A stretch of DNA of 64,000 bases from Nostoc edaphicum CCNP1411 (GTDB lineage: Bacteria; Cyanobacteriota; Cyanobacteriia; Cyanobacteriales; Nostocaceae): the NCBI RefSeq assembly GCF_014023275.1, contig NZ_CP054698.1, positions 5,107,001 to 5,171,000 of the forward strand, read 5' to 3'. Under the pieces are notes generated by a model. It made no database searches and was not told where the DNA came from. It saw only the letters and a program-made list of their open reading frames with translations. Position 1 is the first letter of the stretch; each line of letters starts with the position of its first letter. Shown here piece by piece: positions 56,462 to 64,000 of the stretch. The position numbers were made by a program, and so were the translations under genes.

Positions 56462-57799
56462 TCAGCGATCGCGTTTCGCAGAACGGCGCGATGCGGAAGA
56501 ACGATTACGATTATCACCATTCGTGGCAGGTGGCGCTGCCTTACGTTTAGCCGATGTCTGTGGTAGCGGTTTAGCAGTCCGAGCCGGACGCTTATCACCT
56601 CCAGTTTTGGCTCTGTGTTGCCGTCCATTTGCGATTGGTTCAGCCTTGATGTCGGGGTTGGGGCCAAAGCCATCAACCACTTCCTTTGGTAAGCGCTGCT
56701 CGATCAGTTTTTCAATATCTGTCAATAGATGCTGTTCATCAACGCACACCAGCGACACGGCTTCACCTGATGCACCAGCGCGACCGGTGCGACCAATGCG
56801 ATGAACATAATCTTCTGGTACATTGGGCAAATCGAAGTTAACTACATGGGGCAGTTCGCTGATATCAAGACCCCTAGCAGCAATGTCCGTCGCCACCAAT
56901 ACTTGTAATGTGCCATTTTTGAACTTTGCTAGAGCATTAGTACGCACCGGCTGGCTCTTATTACCGTGAATTGCCAGTGCTTGAATCCGGTCTTCACCCA
57001 ACTGCTTAACCAAACGGTCAGCACCATATTTAGTGCGAGTGAACACTAGCACTTGATACCAATTATCTCGCCGAATCAAGTGAGCAAGTAATTGACGTTT
57101 CTTGTCACGGTCTACCTGGTAAACTTTCTGGGCGATCGTTTCGGCGGTAACGTTGCGGCGTGCTACCTCAATCATCTTCGGGTTATTGAGCAGTCCGGCG
57201 GCTAGTGCCTTAATTTTGTCTGAGAAAGTAGCGAAAAATAGCAAATTCTGTCGCTGTTTGGGCAGAAGTGAAAGGATGCGGCGGATATCATGAATAAAGC
57301 CCATGTCCAACATCCGATCTGCTTCATCCAGCACTAAAACCTCAATATGCGACAGGTTGAGCGTCCCCTGCTGTACGTGGTCTAGTAGTCGCCCTGGAGT
57401 AGCGACCAAAATATCTACTCGACCCCTCAAACGCTGTTTTTGCAGATTAATACCGACTCCGCCAAACATCACCATTGAGTTTAGATTTAAGTACTTGCCA
57501 TACTCGCGCACGCTTTCTTCCACTTGTGCAGCGAGTTCGCGAGTCGGGGTGAGAATTAGCGCCCGAATTGGTGGGTATCCATTAGATGTACCTTTGCCCT
57601 TGTTGGACGACAAACGATGCAAAAGCGGTAGGGTAAAACTAGCGGTCTTTCCAGTGCCAGTTTGTGCGCCAGCTAACAAATCGCTACCAGATAATACAGC
57701 GGGAATCGCCTGCATCTGGATTGGCGTGGGTTCCGTGTACCCTCGTTCGGTAACGGCACGGATAATTTCATTGGACAAGCCGAGATGAGAAAAAGACAT
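56462..57799 (-). CDS. DEAD-box RNA helicase (RhlE-type)
   Basis: From ATG 57799 the protein has 445 residues and begins [23 protein letters not shown] 57832 would add 11 unlikely residues. Motifs are Q motif ([10 protein letters not shown]), I ([10 protein letters not shown]), Ia (PTRELAAQV), Ib (TPGRLLD), II (DEAD), III (FAT instead of SAT), IV ([13 protein letters not shown]), V ([11 protein letters not shown]) and VI ([10 protein letters not shown]). The C-terminal 60 residues are basic and disordered ([19 protein letters not shown] and [12 protein letters not shown]), likely for RNA binding. Such helicases help ribosome assembly and mRNA unwinding, often in the cold. The 200-bp upstream region is GC-rich and may form a regulated leader. 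It is divergent from an IF-3-like gene. Confidence 0.93.
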   Translation of the reverse strand: MSFSHLGLSNEIIRAVTERGYTEPTPIQMQAIPAVLSGSDLLAGAQTGTGKTASFTLPLLHRLSSNKGKGTSNGYPPIRALILTPTRELAAQVEESVREYGKYLNLNSMVMFGGVGINLQKQRLRGRVDILVATPGRLLDHVQQGTLNLSHIEVLVLDEADRMLDMGFIHDIRRILSLLPKQRQNLLFFATFSDKIKALAAGLLNNPKMIEVARRNVTAETIAQKVYQVDRDKKRQLLAHLIRRDNWYQVLVFTRTKYGADRLVKQLGEDRIQALAIHGNKSQPVRTNALAKFKNGTLQVLVATDIAARGLDISELPHVVNFDLPNVPEDYVHRIGRTGRAGASGEAVSLVCVDEQHLLTDIEKLIEQRLPKEVVDGFGPNPDIKAEPIANGRQHRAKTGGDKRPARTAKPLPQTSAKRKAAPPATNGDNRNRSSASRRSAKRDR

Positions 57800-58035
57800 A
57801 AGACTCCAAAAATAACATCGGCCTGTCGCCAATGAGGCGTCAGTCTTAGGCGGACGGATAAAAAATTATTGAAAGGCTGGATGGGCAGTAGCGCCAAGAC
57901 TGAGAGCGAGTGCCGCAGTACTTAATCTTAACAGATTGCCGTCTATTGTGTTGTTAAAGTTGCTCTGATTCAGTGTTGTGTTAAATTGGCATTACCTGCT
58001 TGTAAAGCAAAGTATTGAACAAATGGGAGAAATTC

Positions 58036-58527
58036 ATTATCGCAATCCAAAAGCAACTGATTAATTCACAAATCAAGTCACCTAGTGTCTTCTTGATTGA
58101 CCATGAGAATAACAATCGTGGTCTGATTGACACCAATGAGGCGCTACAGCTAGCTGAAAGCTTAGAGCTTGACTTAGTTGTAGTCTCCCAAGGTAAAGAC
58201 GCTCCGATCGCGAAGATTCTCAACTATGGGAAGCTTCAGTATCAAAAGAAAAAACGTCAGAGCCAGAGTGCTAGACCTACGGTAAAGGAAGTTAGGTTCG
58301 GTCTAAACGTGGGTGTCGCTGATTACAATTTACGTATTGAGAAAGCAGTTCAGTGGTTGAGTAAAGGCGATTCAGTCAAGTTTGCCATCCGTTTACGAGG
58401 CCGAGAACATCAATATCGTGACCAAGCAGGAGAACTGCTAGACCGAATTGCCAATGATCTCAGTCAAGTAGGTAAAATCCAGTCACTGGATAAACGCGCA
58501 CTAATTGTTCAAGTCATTCCTGCCTAG
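58036..58527 (+). CDS. infC: Translation initiation factor IF-3 paralogue, candidate AUU start
   Basis: The conserved frame runs INSQIKSPSVFLIDHENNNR, GLIDTNEALQLAESLELDLV, APIAKILNYGKLQYQKKKRQ, VKEVRFGLNVGVADYNLRIE, KFAIRLRGREHQYRDQAGEL. Both IF-3 domains and the lysine-rich linker are present. No ATG or GTG precedes the conserved part. TTG 58015 is possible, but GGGAG at 58025-58029 sits six bases before an ATT at 58036, giving a 163-residue protein. AUU is the well-known autoregulated start of infC in E. coli. The sequence is divergent from the main IF-3 of Nostoc as I remember it (RFPKIRVI..), so it is probably a second, specialised copy. It is divergent from the RNA helicase gene. Start choice is an inference; the family call is firm. 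Confidence 0.85.
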   Translation: MIAIQKQLINSQIKSPSVFLIDHENNNRGLIDTNEALQLAESLELDLVVVSQGKDAPIAKILNYGKLQYQKKKRQSQSARPTVKEVRFGLNVGVADYNLRIEKAVQWLSKGDSVKFAIRLRGREHQYRDQAGELLDRIANDLSQVGKIQSLDKRALIVQVIPA

Positions 58528-58794
58528 TTATCTTGCGATCGCTGGAGGATGTATTTGTGGCAGCTTGTAAGAAACCAAATAAGCCGGAGACAGTACTGTA
58601 ACTTCTATAGAAAAAATAATGAAGATTGTTCAGTGCTGAGTTAAAAGACCGTCCATACAATAGTTGGGGCATTTACTAAGTACATAAGTACTAAGTAATT
58701 TTTTAATTAAATCAGCACTGAGTATAGTCAACTGTTACTCAAGGTGAATTTGACCTTCTGACCAAACAAGCGCCACACGCCGGGATCTAACCAA

Positions 58795-59409
58795 TCAATC
58801 GGCGCGTTTAGTGATTAAGTGTATCAAGGCATCAATCAAGCGATCGCTTTCCATTGGTATAATATCTCTCCCATGCATCACATCCTGAGTAATATGAAAA
58901 TGCACTAACGCTCCTAAAAGAATTCTTGCTGTTGCCTCTGGGTCAGGTATATTTAGCTCAGGAGCGGCCAAGTATTGAGTGAGAGTTTCCGCCACTGGCT
59001 TAATCATCGCTCGGACACAAATTTGAGCTAACTCAGGAAAACGACCAGATTCCCCTATTAATACTCGCATAAATGCAGTATGTTCTTGGTCGCTATTCAT
59101 CAAATCTAATGCTTTAGTACCTAAGTGATGTAGTACGGCTGCTGGTTCTTTGCCAATAGGTTCTGTGCCAAAAATAGAGTTATTCTTTTTGCTCGCCAGT
59201 TGCTCTAACAGTACTTTAAAAAGTCCTTCTTTATCTTGAAAGTGGCTGTAGACTGTCGCTTTAGAAACACCTGCTGCTACTGCTACTCGATCCATACTTG
59301 TACCAGCATAACCATTTTGGAGAAACTCTTGCATTGCCCCTTGCAGAATTTGCTCCACTTTATCAACGGAATTATCGCGATCAACTTCGTCAGATTTAAT
59401 GCGTACCAT
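58795..59409 (-). CDS. TetR-family repressor, probably of the adjacent devBCA-type operon
   Basis: This 204-residue regulator has the typical N-terminal helix-turn-helix (ILQGAMQEFLQNGYAGTSMD, then RVAVAAGVSKATVYSHFQDK, EGLFKVLL; about residues 21-68). The helical ligand-binding domain is followed by an AefR-like C-terminal region (AALVHFHITQDVMHGRDIIP). It is transcribed away from the export operon. The shared 210-bp region has two dyads in the operon promoter (listed separately), so repression released by a small hydrophobic ligand is likely. The start is ATG 59409 with AGAGGA upstream. Confidence 0.93.
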   Translation of the reverse strand: MVRIKSDEVDRDNSVDKVEQILQGAMQEFLQNGYAGTSMDRVAVAAGVSKATVYSHFQDKEGLFKVLLEQLASKKNNSIFGTEPIGKEPAAVLHHLGTKALDLMNSDQEHTAFMRVLIGESGRFPELAQICVRAMIKPVAETLTQYLAAPELNIPDPEATARILLGALVHFHITQDVMHGRDIIPMESDRLIDALIHLITKRAD

Positions 59410-59546
59410 TTATTAATCATCCTCTCTTATAAACAATTTTAATAGATGTGGCAATTTACCCTACGTCATTAATCCCAGTCCTGACAAGCATTCTGGTTTA
59501 TAACTCAAGGCAAGCTGATTAAATTGAGAATTCTACCTTTGTGCTA

Positions 59547-59576
59547 TTGACTAAACTACTCCGTTTAGTTTAGCAT
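59547..59576 (+). promoter_or_regulatory. Predicted sigma-70 type promoter of the devBCA-type operon
   Basis: TTGACT (59547-59552) and TAGCAT (59571-59576) are separated by 18 bp. The spacer is occupied almost completely by the first TetR-type dyad. The first gene starts 53 bp after the -10 box. Confidence 0.65.
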
Positions 59577-59598
59577 GAATTGAACTGAACAGTTTAGT
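59550..59598. promoter_or_regulatory. Pair of TetR-type operator dyads
   Basis: Dyad 1 is ACTAAAC-6-GTTTAGT at 59550-59569, which overlaps the -35 box and fills the spacer. Dyad 2 is ACTGAAC-1-GTTTAGT at 59584-59598, just after the -10 box. The half-site GTTTAGT/ACTAAAC is identical in both. The arrangement would block RNA polymerase directly when the divergent TetR protein binds. Confidence 0.75.
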
Positions 59599-59628
59599 AC
59601 AAGTTGCTAATGGGGAAAGGTGAACACT

Positions 59629-60936
59629 ATGGTGCAGAACTGGAAACTAGAGGATTTAAAGTCTCCCCAAAATCTTTTGCGATCGCCAACTACACTAGCA
59701 ATAATTACATCTCTACTAATAGGCGGAGTTAGTGTTTACACGGTACTAAAGTTCCAGGCTACCGCCAATGAGAAGCAAATAGCGCCAGTAGCTGTTCAGC
59801 CAGTAGTAAAAACAGTTACAGCATTGGGACGCTTAGAACCAAATGGAGAAGTTATAAAACTGTCTGCAACTTCTTCGACAGAAGGAAGTCTGCTTCAGAA
59901 GCTATTGGTGAAAGAAGGCGATCGCGTCCAAGCTGGACAGGTAATTGCCATTATGGATAGTCGCGATCGCTTGCAAGCAAGTTTAGTTGAAGCCCAAAAA
60001 CAAGTTCAAGTTGCCAAATCCAACCTTGACCAGGTAAAAGCGGGAGCAAAACAGGGAGAAATTGGAGCAAAACAAGCTGCTGTCAGCCGTCTGCAAGTCG
60101 AATTAGAAGGAAATGTCAAAACTCAGCAAGCCACAATTGATCGCCTAGAAGCAGACTTGCAAGGACAACGAGAGAGTTTACAAGCAACGGTGGATCGGGT
60201 TGCAGCCGAAAAGCGGAACGCTCAAGTAGATGTGCAACGCTACGAAGCTTTATACAAAGCAGGGGCAATTTCTAGTCAGCAAGCCGATCAAAAACGCTTG
60301 AGTGCAGAAACTTCTACTCAGCAGGTAATCGAAAACCAAGCCAATAAGACAAGAACTGTAGCTACTTTAGAACAGCAAATTAAAGAAGCCAAAGCGAACC
60401 GCAACCAAACCCTCGCTAGCTTGCAACAGCAGATTAACGAAGCCAAAGCCACCCTTAACCAAACCGCTGAAGTCCGTCCTACAGATATTGCCAACGCTCA
60501 AGCAGAGGTAGACAGCGCTCAAGCGACTGTGGCAAAAATTAAAGCGCAACTTAATCAGGCTTATGTCCGCGCACCGGATGCGGGACAAATTCTGAAGATT
60601 AATACAAGGGCTGGAGAAACCGTTTCTAATGACGGGATTGTGGAACTAGGTCGAACCGACCAGATGTATGCAGTCGCAGAAGTTTACCAAAGTGATATTA
60701 ACAAAGTGCGATCGGGGCAACGGGTCAAGGTAATAAGCGATTCCCTCCCCGGAGAATTACAGGGAACCGTCGATTGGATGGGGATGCAGGTACAGCGGCA
60801 AAATCTCGTCAACAGTGACCCCTCTAGCAATATTGACGCCAGAGTAGTGGAAGTACATGTGCGACTAGATGAAGTATCTAGCGTCAAAGCTGCAAAGTTT
60901 ACCAACCTACAAGTAAAGGCGGTAATTGAACTGTGA
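59629..60936 (+). CDS. devB: DevB-type membrane fusion protein of an ABC exporter
   Basis: This 435-residue HlyD-family adaptor starts at ATG 59629 with AAAGG eight bases upstream. GTG 59620 is a weaker alternative. A single N-terminal membrane anchor (about 18-40; TLAIITSLLIGGVSVYTVLK) is followed by a lipoyl half-motif (GRLEPNGEVIKLSA, LVKEGDRVQAGQVIAIMDS). A long coiled coil covers about 115-300, and the second lipoyl/beta-barrel part ends the protein (YVRAPDAGQILKINTRAGET, VAEVYQSDINKVRSGQRVKV). With DevA and DevC and a TolC-like outer-membrane protein it would form an efflux complex, as known for heterocyst glycolipid export. Several paralogous sets exist in Nostoc, so the cargo here is unknown. 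Confidence 0.92.
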   Translation: MVQNWKLEDLKSPQNLLRSPTTLAIITSLLIGGVSVYTVLKFQATANEKQIAPVAVQPVVKTVTALGRLEPNGEVIKLSATSSTEGSLLQKLLVKEGDRVQAGQVIAIMDSRDRLQASLVEAQKQVQVAKSNLDQVKAGAKQGEIGAKQAAVSRLQVELEGNVKTQQATIDRLEADLQGQRESLQATVDRVAAEKRNAQVDVQRYEALYKAGAISSQQADQKRLSAETSTQQVIENQANKTRTVATLEQQIKEAKANRNQTLASLQQQINEAKATLNQTAEVRPTDIANAQAEVDSAQATVAKIKAQLNQAYVRAPDAGQILKINTRAGETVSNDGIVELGRTDQMYAVAEVYQSDINKVRSGQRVKVISDSLPGELQGTVDWMGMQVQRQNLVNSDPSSNIDARVVEVHVRLDEVSSVKAAKFTNLQVKAVIEL

Positions 60937-62108
60937 TTGGATTTATTCAACAACTGCGGCAGCGAACCCCCCTGGGATGGTTGCAACTGAGTCATGAAAA
61001 AAGCCGTCTATTGGTAGCATTGGGAGGCATTGCTTTCGCTGATATTCTTATGTTCATGCAGCTAGGGTTTCAGACCGCCTTATTTGAAAGTAATACTAAG
61101 TTGCACAACAGTATCCAGGCTGATATTTTTCTAGTTAGTCCTCAAGCCCGTAACGTGTTAAATGCGTCCACCTTTACGCGGCGGCGGCTGTATCAGGCAA
61201 TGGATGTACAAGGGGTGAAGTCCGCAGAACCAATGTATGTCAACATTGTCGATTGGAAGAATCCTAAAACACGCCAAAAGACATCTGTGCTAGTTATCGG
61301 GATCAATCCTGAAAAGCAAGCGTTTGACTTACCGGATGTGAACAGCCAGATAGATCGGGTGAAGCTACCAGATACCCTTCTGTTCGATCGCGCCTCTAGA
61401 GGAGATTATCAAGAAGCGATCGCTCAAGTTGCACAAGGGAAACCTGTGACAACTGAAATTGACCGCCGGACAATTACCATTAGCGGCTTATTTTCAATCG
61501 GGGCTTCCTTTGCGGCTGATGGCAACCTGATTACCAGCGACCAGAATTTCTTGCGGCTATTTCCTAAACGAGAAGCAAGTAGTGTCAGTATAGGTTTGAT
61601 TCAACTAGAACCAGGCTATGATCCCAAACAAATCAAAGCAGCTTTAGAATCTCATTTAGATGATGATATTAAAGTTTTAACCAAAGCAGAATTTATCGAA
61701 TTTGAAACAGATTATTGGAAAAAAAATACAGCCATCGGGTTTATCTTCAGCCTGGGTGTAGGAATGGGGTTTATGGTAGGCGTGATTATCGTCTATCAAG
61801 TTCTTTCTACAGATGTGAATTCCCATCTCAAAGAATACGCCACTTTCAAAGCAATGGGCTATAACAATTTCTATTTATTAGGCGTGGTGTTTGAAGAGGC
61901 AATAATTTTGGCAATCTTGGGCTTTATTCCAGGAGCGATCGCACCTTTAGGACTTTATGCTTTAACTCGCAATGCCACCAATTTACCACTCTATATGACG
62001 GTAGCGCGAGCCACCACAGTGTTAATACTAACAATGATTATGTGTATTATTTCTGGTGCGATCGCCACTCGGAAATTACAGTCCGCTGACCCCGCAGATA
62101 TGTTTTAA
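60933..62108 (+). CDS. devC: DevC-type FtsX-fold permease of an ABC exporter
   Basis: This 391-residue permease starts at GTG 60933, overlapping the devB stop by 4 bp (GTGA), so translation is coupled. Four membrane segments are expected: one near the N-terminus (about 28-50, LLVALGGIAFADILMFMQLG) and three in the C-terminal FtsX domain (about 268-292, 318-345, 352-385). A large periplasmic domain lies between. The MacB/DevC pattern indicates a mechanotransmission-type exporter working with DevB and DevA. Confidence 0.92.
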   Translation: MIGFIQQLRQRTPLGWLQLSHEKSRLLVALGGIAFADILMFMQLGFQTALFESNTKLHNSIQADIFLVSPQARNVLNASTFTRRRLYQAMDVQGVKSAEPMYVNIVDWKNPKTRQKTSVLVIGINPEKQAFDLPDVNSQIDRVKLPDTLLFDRASRGDYQEAIAQVAQGKPVTTEIDRRTITISGLFSIGASFAADGNLITSDQNFLRLFPKREASSVSIGLIQLEPGYDPKQIKAALESHLDDDIKVLTKAEFIEFETDYWKKNTAIGFIFSLGVGMGFMVGVIIVYQVLSTDVNSHLKEYATFKAMGYNNFYLLGVVFEEAIILAILGFIPGAIAPLGLYALTRNATNLPLYMTVARATTVLILTMIMCIISGAIATRKLQSADPADMF

Positions 62109-62263
62109 AAACTGTCATTAGTCATTAGTCATTAGGACTTACGGAGACTCTAGGAATTATTCTCTACGACAGCGAAATTAGCAATTTTGGCGTAAGTCTT
62201 GGTAATAAAAAATGACTAAGAACAAAGGACAAATGACAATCATCAGGAATAATCGAGCTATTT

Positions 62264-62968
62264 ATGACTAGTCAATCCGTTATCTCTGTTAAAAATCTCG
62301 ACCACTATTTTGGTAATGGTCAACTCCGTAAGCAAGTTCTTTTTGATATCAACCTGGATATTAACGCTGGCGAAATTATTATTATGACTGGGCCTTCTGG
62401 TTCTGGTAAAACGACACTTCTCACCTTAGCAGGCGGCTTGCGTTCTGCCCAATCCGGTAGTTTGCAGATATTGGGACAAGAACTTTGTGGCGCTAGTACA
62501 GGACAACTTACCCAAGTGCGACGCAATAATGGTTATATTTTCCAAGCGCACAACTTGCACGGTAGCCTGACAGTACTCCAGAACGTCAGAATGGGCTTGG
62601 AAGTGCATAATAATATTTCACCAGCAGAAATGAAAACCCGGTCAGCCCAAATGTTAGAGGAGGTAGGATTAGGAAATCGCCTCAATTATTATCCTGATGA
62701 TTTATCTGGGGGACAAAAACAAAGAGTTGCGATCGCTCGTGCATTGGTTGGTCGTCCTAAAATTGTTTTAGCAGATGAACCTACCGCCGCCCTTGACAGC
62801 AAATCGGGACGAGATGTGGTTAACCTCATGCAAAAACTAGCTAAAGAGCATGACTGTACCATTCTCTTGGTTACTCATGACAACCGCATTCTAGATATTG
62901 CCGATCGCATCGTCTATATGGAAGATGGCAAGTTAGTAAATGATCGTGCTGTTGTTGCAGCCAGTTAA
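62264..62968 (+). CDS. devA: DevA-type ABC transporter ATPase
   Basis: This 234-residue ATPase has Walker A GPSGSGKTTL (about 43-52), Q loop IFQAHNLHGSLT, signature LSGGQKQRVAIARAL, Walker B IVLADEPTAALDS and switch LLVTHDNRI. It energises the DevBC exporter. It lies 155 bp after devC, a gap that holds 'cattagt' heptamers and an imperfect hairpin around 62135-62200 ('ggacttacg'/'cgtaagtc' arms). The gap may weaken but probably not end the operon. Confidence 0.95.
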   Translation: MTSQSVISVKNLDHYFGNGQLRKQVLFDINLDINAGEIIIMTGPSGSGKTTLLTLAGGLRSAQSGSLQILGQELCGASTGQLTQVRRNNGYIFQAHNLHGSLTVLQNVRMGLEVHNNISPAEMKTRSAQMLEEVGLGNRLNYYPDDLSGGQKQRVAIARALVGRPKIVLADEPTAALDSKSGRDVVNLMQKLAKEHDCTILLVTHDNRILDIADRIVYMEDGKLVNDRAVVAAS

Positions 62969-64000
62969 ACTACTAAGTAAGTAGGCGAGAATAAATCAAA
63001 GTAGATTAAGTAATGTAAAAAATCTTGAAATTATTTCGTAGTAAGGACTTTAGTCCTCAAATGAGGGCTGTTCGCGTTGGCGGAGCCTCTCGTAGAGAAG
63101 CGTTCCCGCAGGGGGTAGCCCCCACTACAAACCTTGAATTATTCATGCCGCTCTACTTAGACCTTCCAGTAAATTTCTAACGACCGATTTTAGATTAAGC
63201 TTACTACTCCGTATTGCATCCAAATGATAGATTTTAAATATCCCTTAACTTTTGAAAGTATCGGATAAAAATATCATAATTTTTGAGTGGAAATAACTCT
63301 AAGTTTTAAGTAGACATAATTTAGTCTCTAACTATGTTTGGTAGATTAATTATCATACCTGCGATCTGGTTGTTATATAGAATTAATCATTAAAAGTTGA
63401 AGTTATTCATAATCTTGACAAAAAATACTTATTTTATTAACTTAATTTGATTCTGATTGTTGGCGCTGTTACAAATCATAATTTTGAAAACGCTTACTAT
63501 ACCTGAATACTTTCATAAACCAAAGGTAGTTTCACAGGAAAACAAATCTCTCAATCAGTAGAATAATTTGTTATTTTCCTATCCAGATAAATACCTGATG
63601 TAACTAAAATGTCAACAATTTACAATTTTGTTATGGACTGTTAGGGACTTCCAAATAAAAAAACATCCCAAATTTTCTTGTGGGATGGTTGTCCCCACCA
63701 CTGGTGTCAACTTAACGCGAAACCGCACGTCCGCCAGGGATTGTAAATCCCTGTCTCATAGTTAAAGTCCTCTTCAGAGGACTTTAGAGCGCAAAAATTT
63801 TCAGTCTACTTCAGTAGACTTGAGCAATTAGTCAGGGATTTACAATCCCTGGCGGGTGAACAACACCCAATCAGTACGCTATTTTTGGCTTAAGTTGACA
63901 CCAATGGTGTCCCCACCCGTCCCAGATTTAGGGCGCTCATGTTGCCTACCCCACAAAATGGATAATTTATTTCTTGGAAGTCCCTTAAGTGATAAATCAA
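62969..64000. other. 1-kb non-coding window end
   Basis: No ORF with protein character was seen on either strand. 63046-63125 is a GC-rich dispersed repeat with small inverted parts ('ggactttagtcctcaaatga', 'gttggcggagcctctcgtag', 'cgttcccgcaggg'). 63130-63640 is AT-rich without recognisable signals. The last part is a nested palindromic MITE, listed separately. Confidence 0.5.
63644..63984. mobile_element. 341-bp MITE with nested palindromes
   Basis: The outer ends GGGACTTCCAA and TTGGAAGTCCC are inverted repeats flanked by the direct repeat TTA (63641-63643, 63985-63987). Inside lie three more levels: TGGTGTCAACTTAA (63702-63715) with its complement at 63890-63903; a perfect 23-bp pair starting CCGCCAGGGATTGTAAATCC (63731-63753, 63833-63855); and two small central hairpins, AAGTCCTC..GAGGACTT (63765-63784) and AGTCTACT..AGTAGACT (63803-63820). 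There is no ORF. Mobilisation in trans is inferred from the ends. Confidence 0.8.

Overview
The window looks like chromosomal DNA of a filamentous, heterocyst-forming cyanobacterium (Nostoc or a close relative). The reasons are the very frequent GCGATCGC (HIP1) octamers inside and between genes, the many heptanucleotide tandem repeats between genes, several families of small palindromic or MITE-like repeats, a DevBCA-type exporter, PAS/GAF-rich signalling proteins, and a geosmin synthase next to two cyclic-nucleotide-domain proteins. No tRNA, rRNA, CRISPR array or intact insertion sequence was recognised.

Layout. 1-5.6 kb (minus strand): end of a glycosyltransferase, a PAS4-GAF-GGDEF diguanylate cyclase, and lepA. 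6-11.4 kb (plus): a small ribbon-helix-helix-like protein, a hybrid-type sensor kinase without receiver, an Nfu iron-sulfur scaffold and a GH57 glycoside hydrolase. 11.7-16 kb (minus): a defence-like accessory patch with a C-terminally short STAND/NB-ARC ATPase, a membrane protein, a VapBC-like toxin-antitoxin pair and an AT-rich DUF262-HNH protein. 16.2-21 kb: two convergent von Willebrand A proteins separated by a strong terminator. 21.4-33 kb (plus): glutathionyl-hydroquinone reductase-like protein, aspartoacylase-like protein, polysaccharide deacetylase, dynamin-like GTPase, LD-carboxypeptidase, FAD-dependent dehydrogenase, and a receiver-kinase protein. 33.4-40.3 kb: small acidic protein, THUMP methyltransferase, sugar-1-phosphate nucleotidyltransferase, HemW, PIN-TRAM membrane protein, 2-hydroxyacid dehydrogenase. 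41.3-46.8 kb (plus): geosmin synthase followed by two paralogous Family 2B encapsulin-type shell proteins, clearly GC-richer than their surroundings. 47-58.5 kb: O-methyltransferase, TPR protein, a one-polypeptide BsuBI/PstI-type restriction-modification enzyme, an amidase/glucosaminidase with altered active-site residues, DnaG primase, a DEAD-box helicase and an IF-3 paralogue. 58.8-63 kb: a TetR repressor divergent from a devBCA-type export operon, with an obvious operator inside the operon promoter. The last kilobase is non-coding and contains a nested palindromic MITE.

The most interesting system is the geosmin/encapsulin cluster. A bifunctional terpene cyclase sits directly upstream of two different shell proteins of the HK97-fold Family 2B type, so geosmin synthesis may take place inside a two-component protein nanocompartment. 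Both shell proteins carry a cyclic-nucleotide-binding domain whose phosphate-binding cassette lacks the canonical arginine, so it may sense something else or be structural. The three genes are separated by small palindromic elements that could tune their relative expression. Other notable points are the fused restriction-modification enzyme, a pseudo-amidase, a candidate AUU start codon in the IF-3 paralogue, a TetR operator placed exactly between -35 and -10 of devBCA, a 156-bp MITE with 22-bp perfect inverted ends and a 9-bp target duplication nested in an older repeat, and tandem repeats that have been absorbed into coding sequence.
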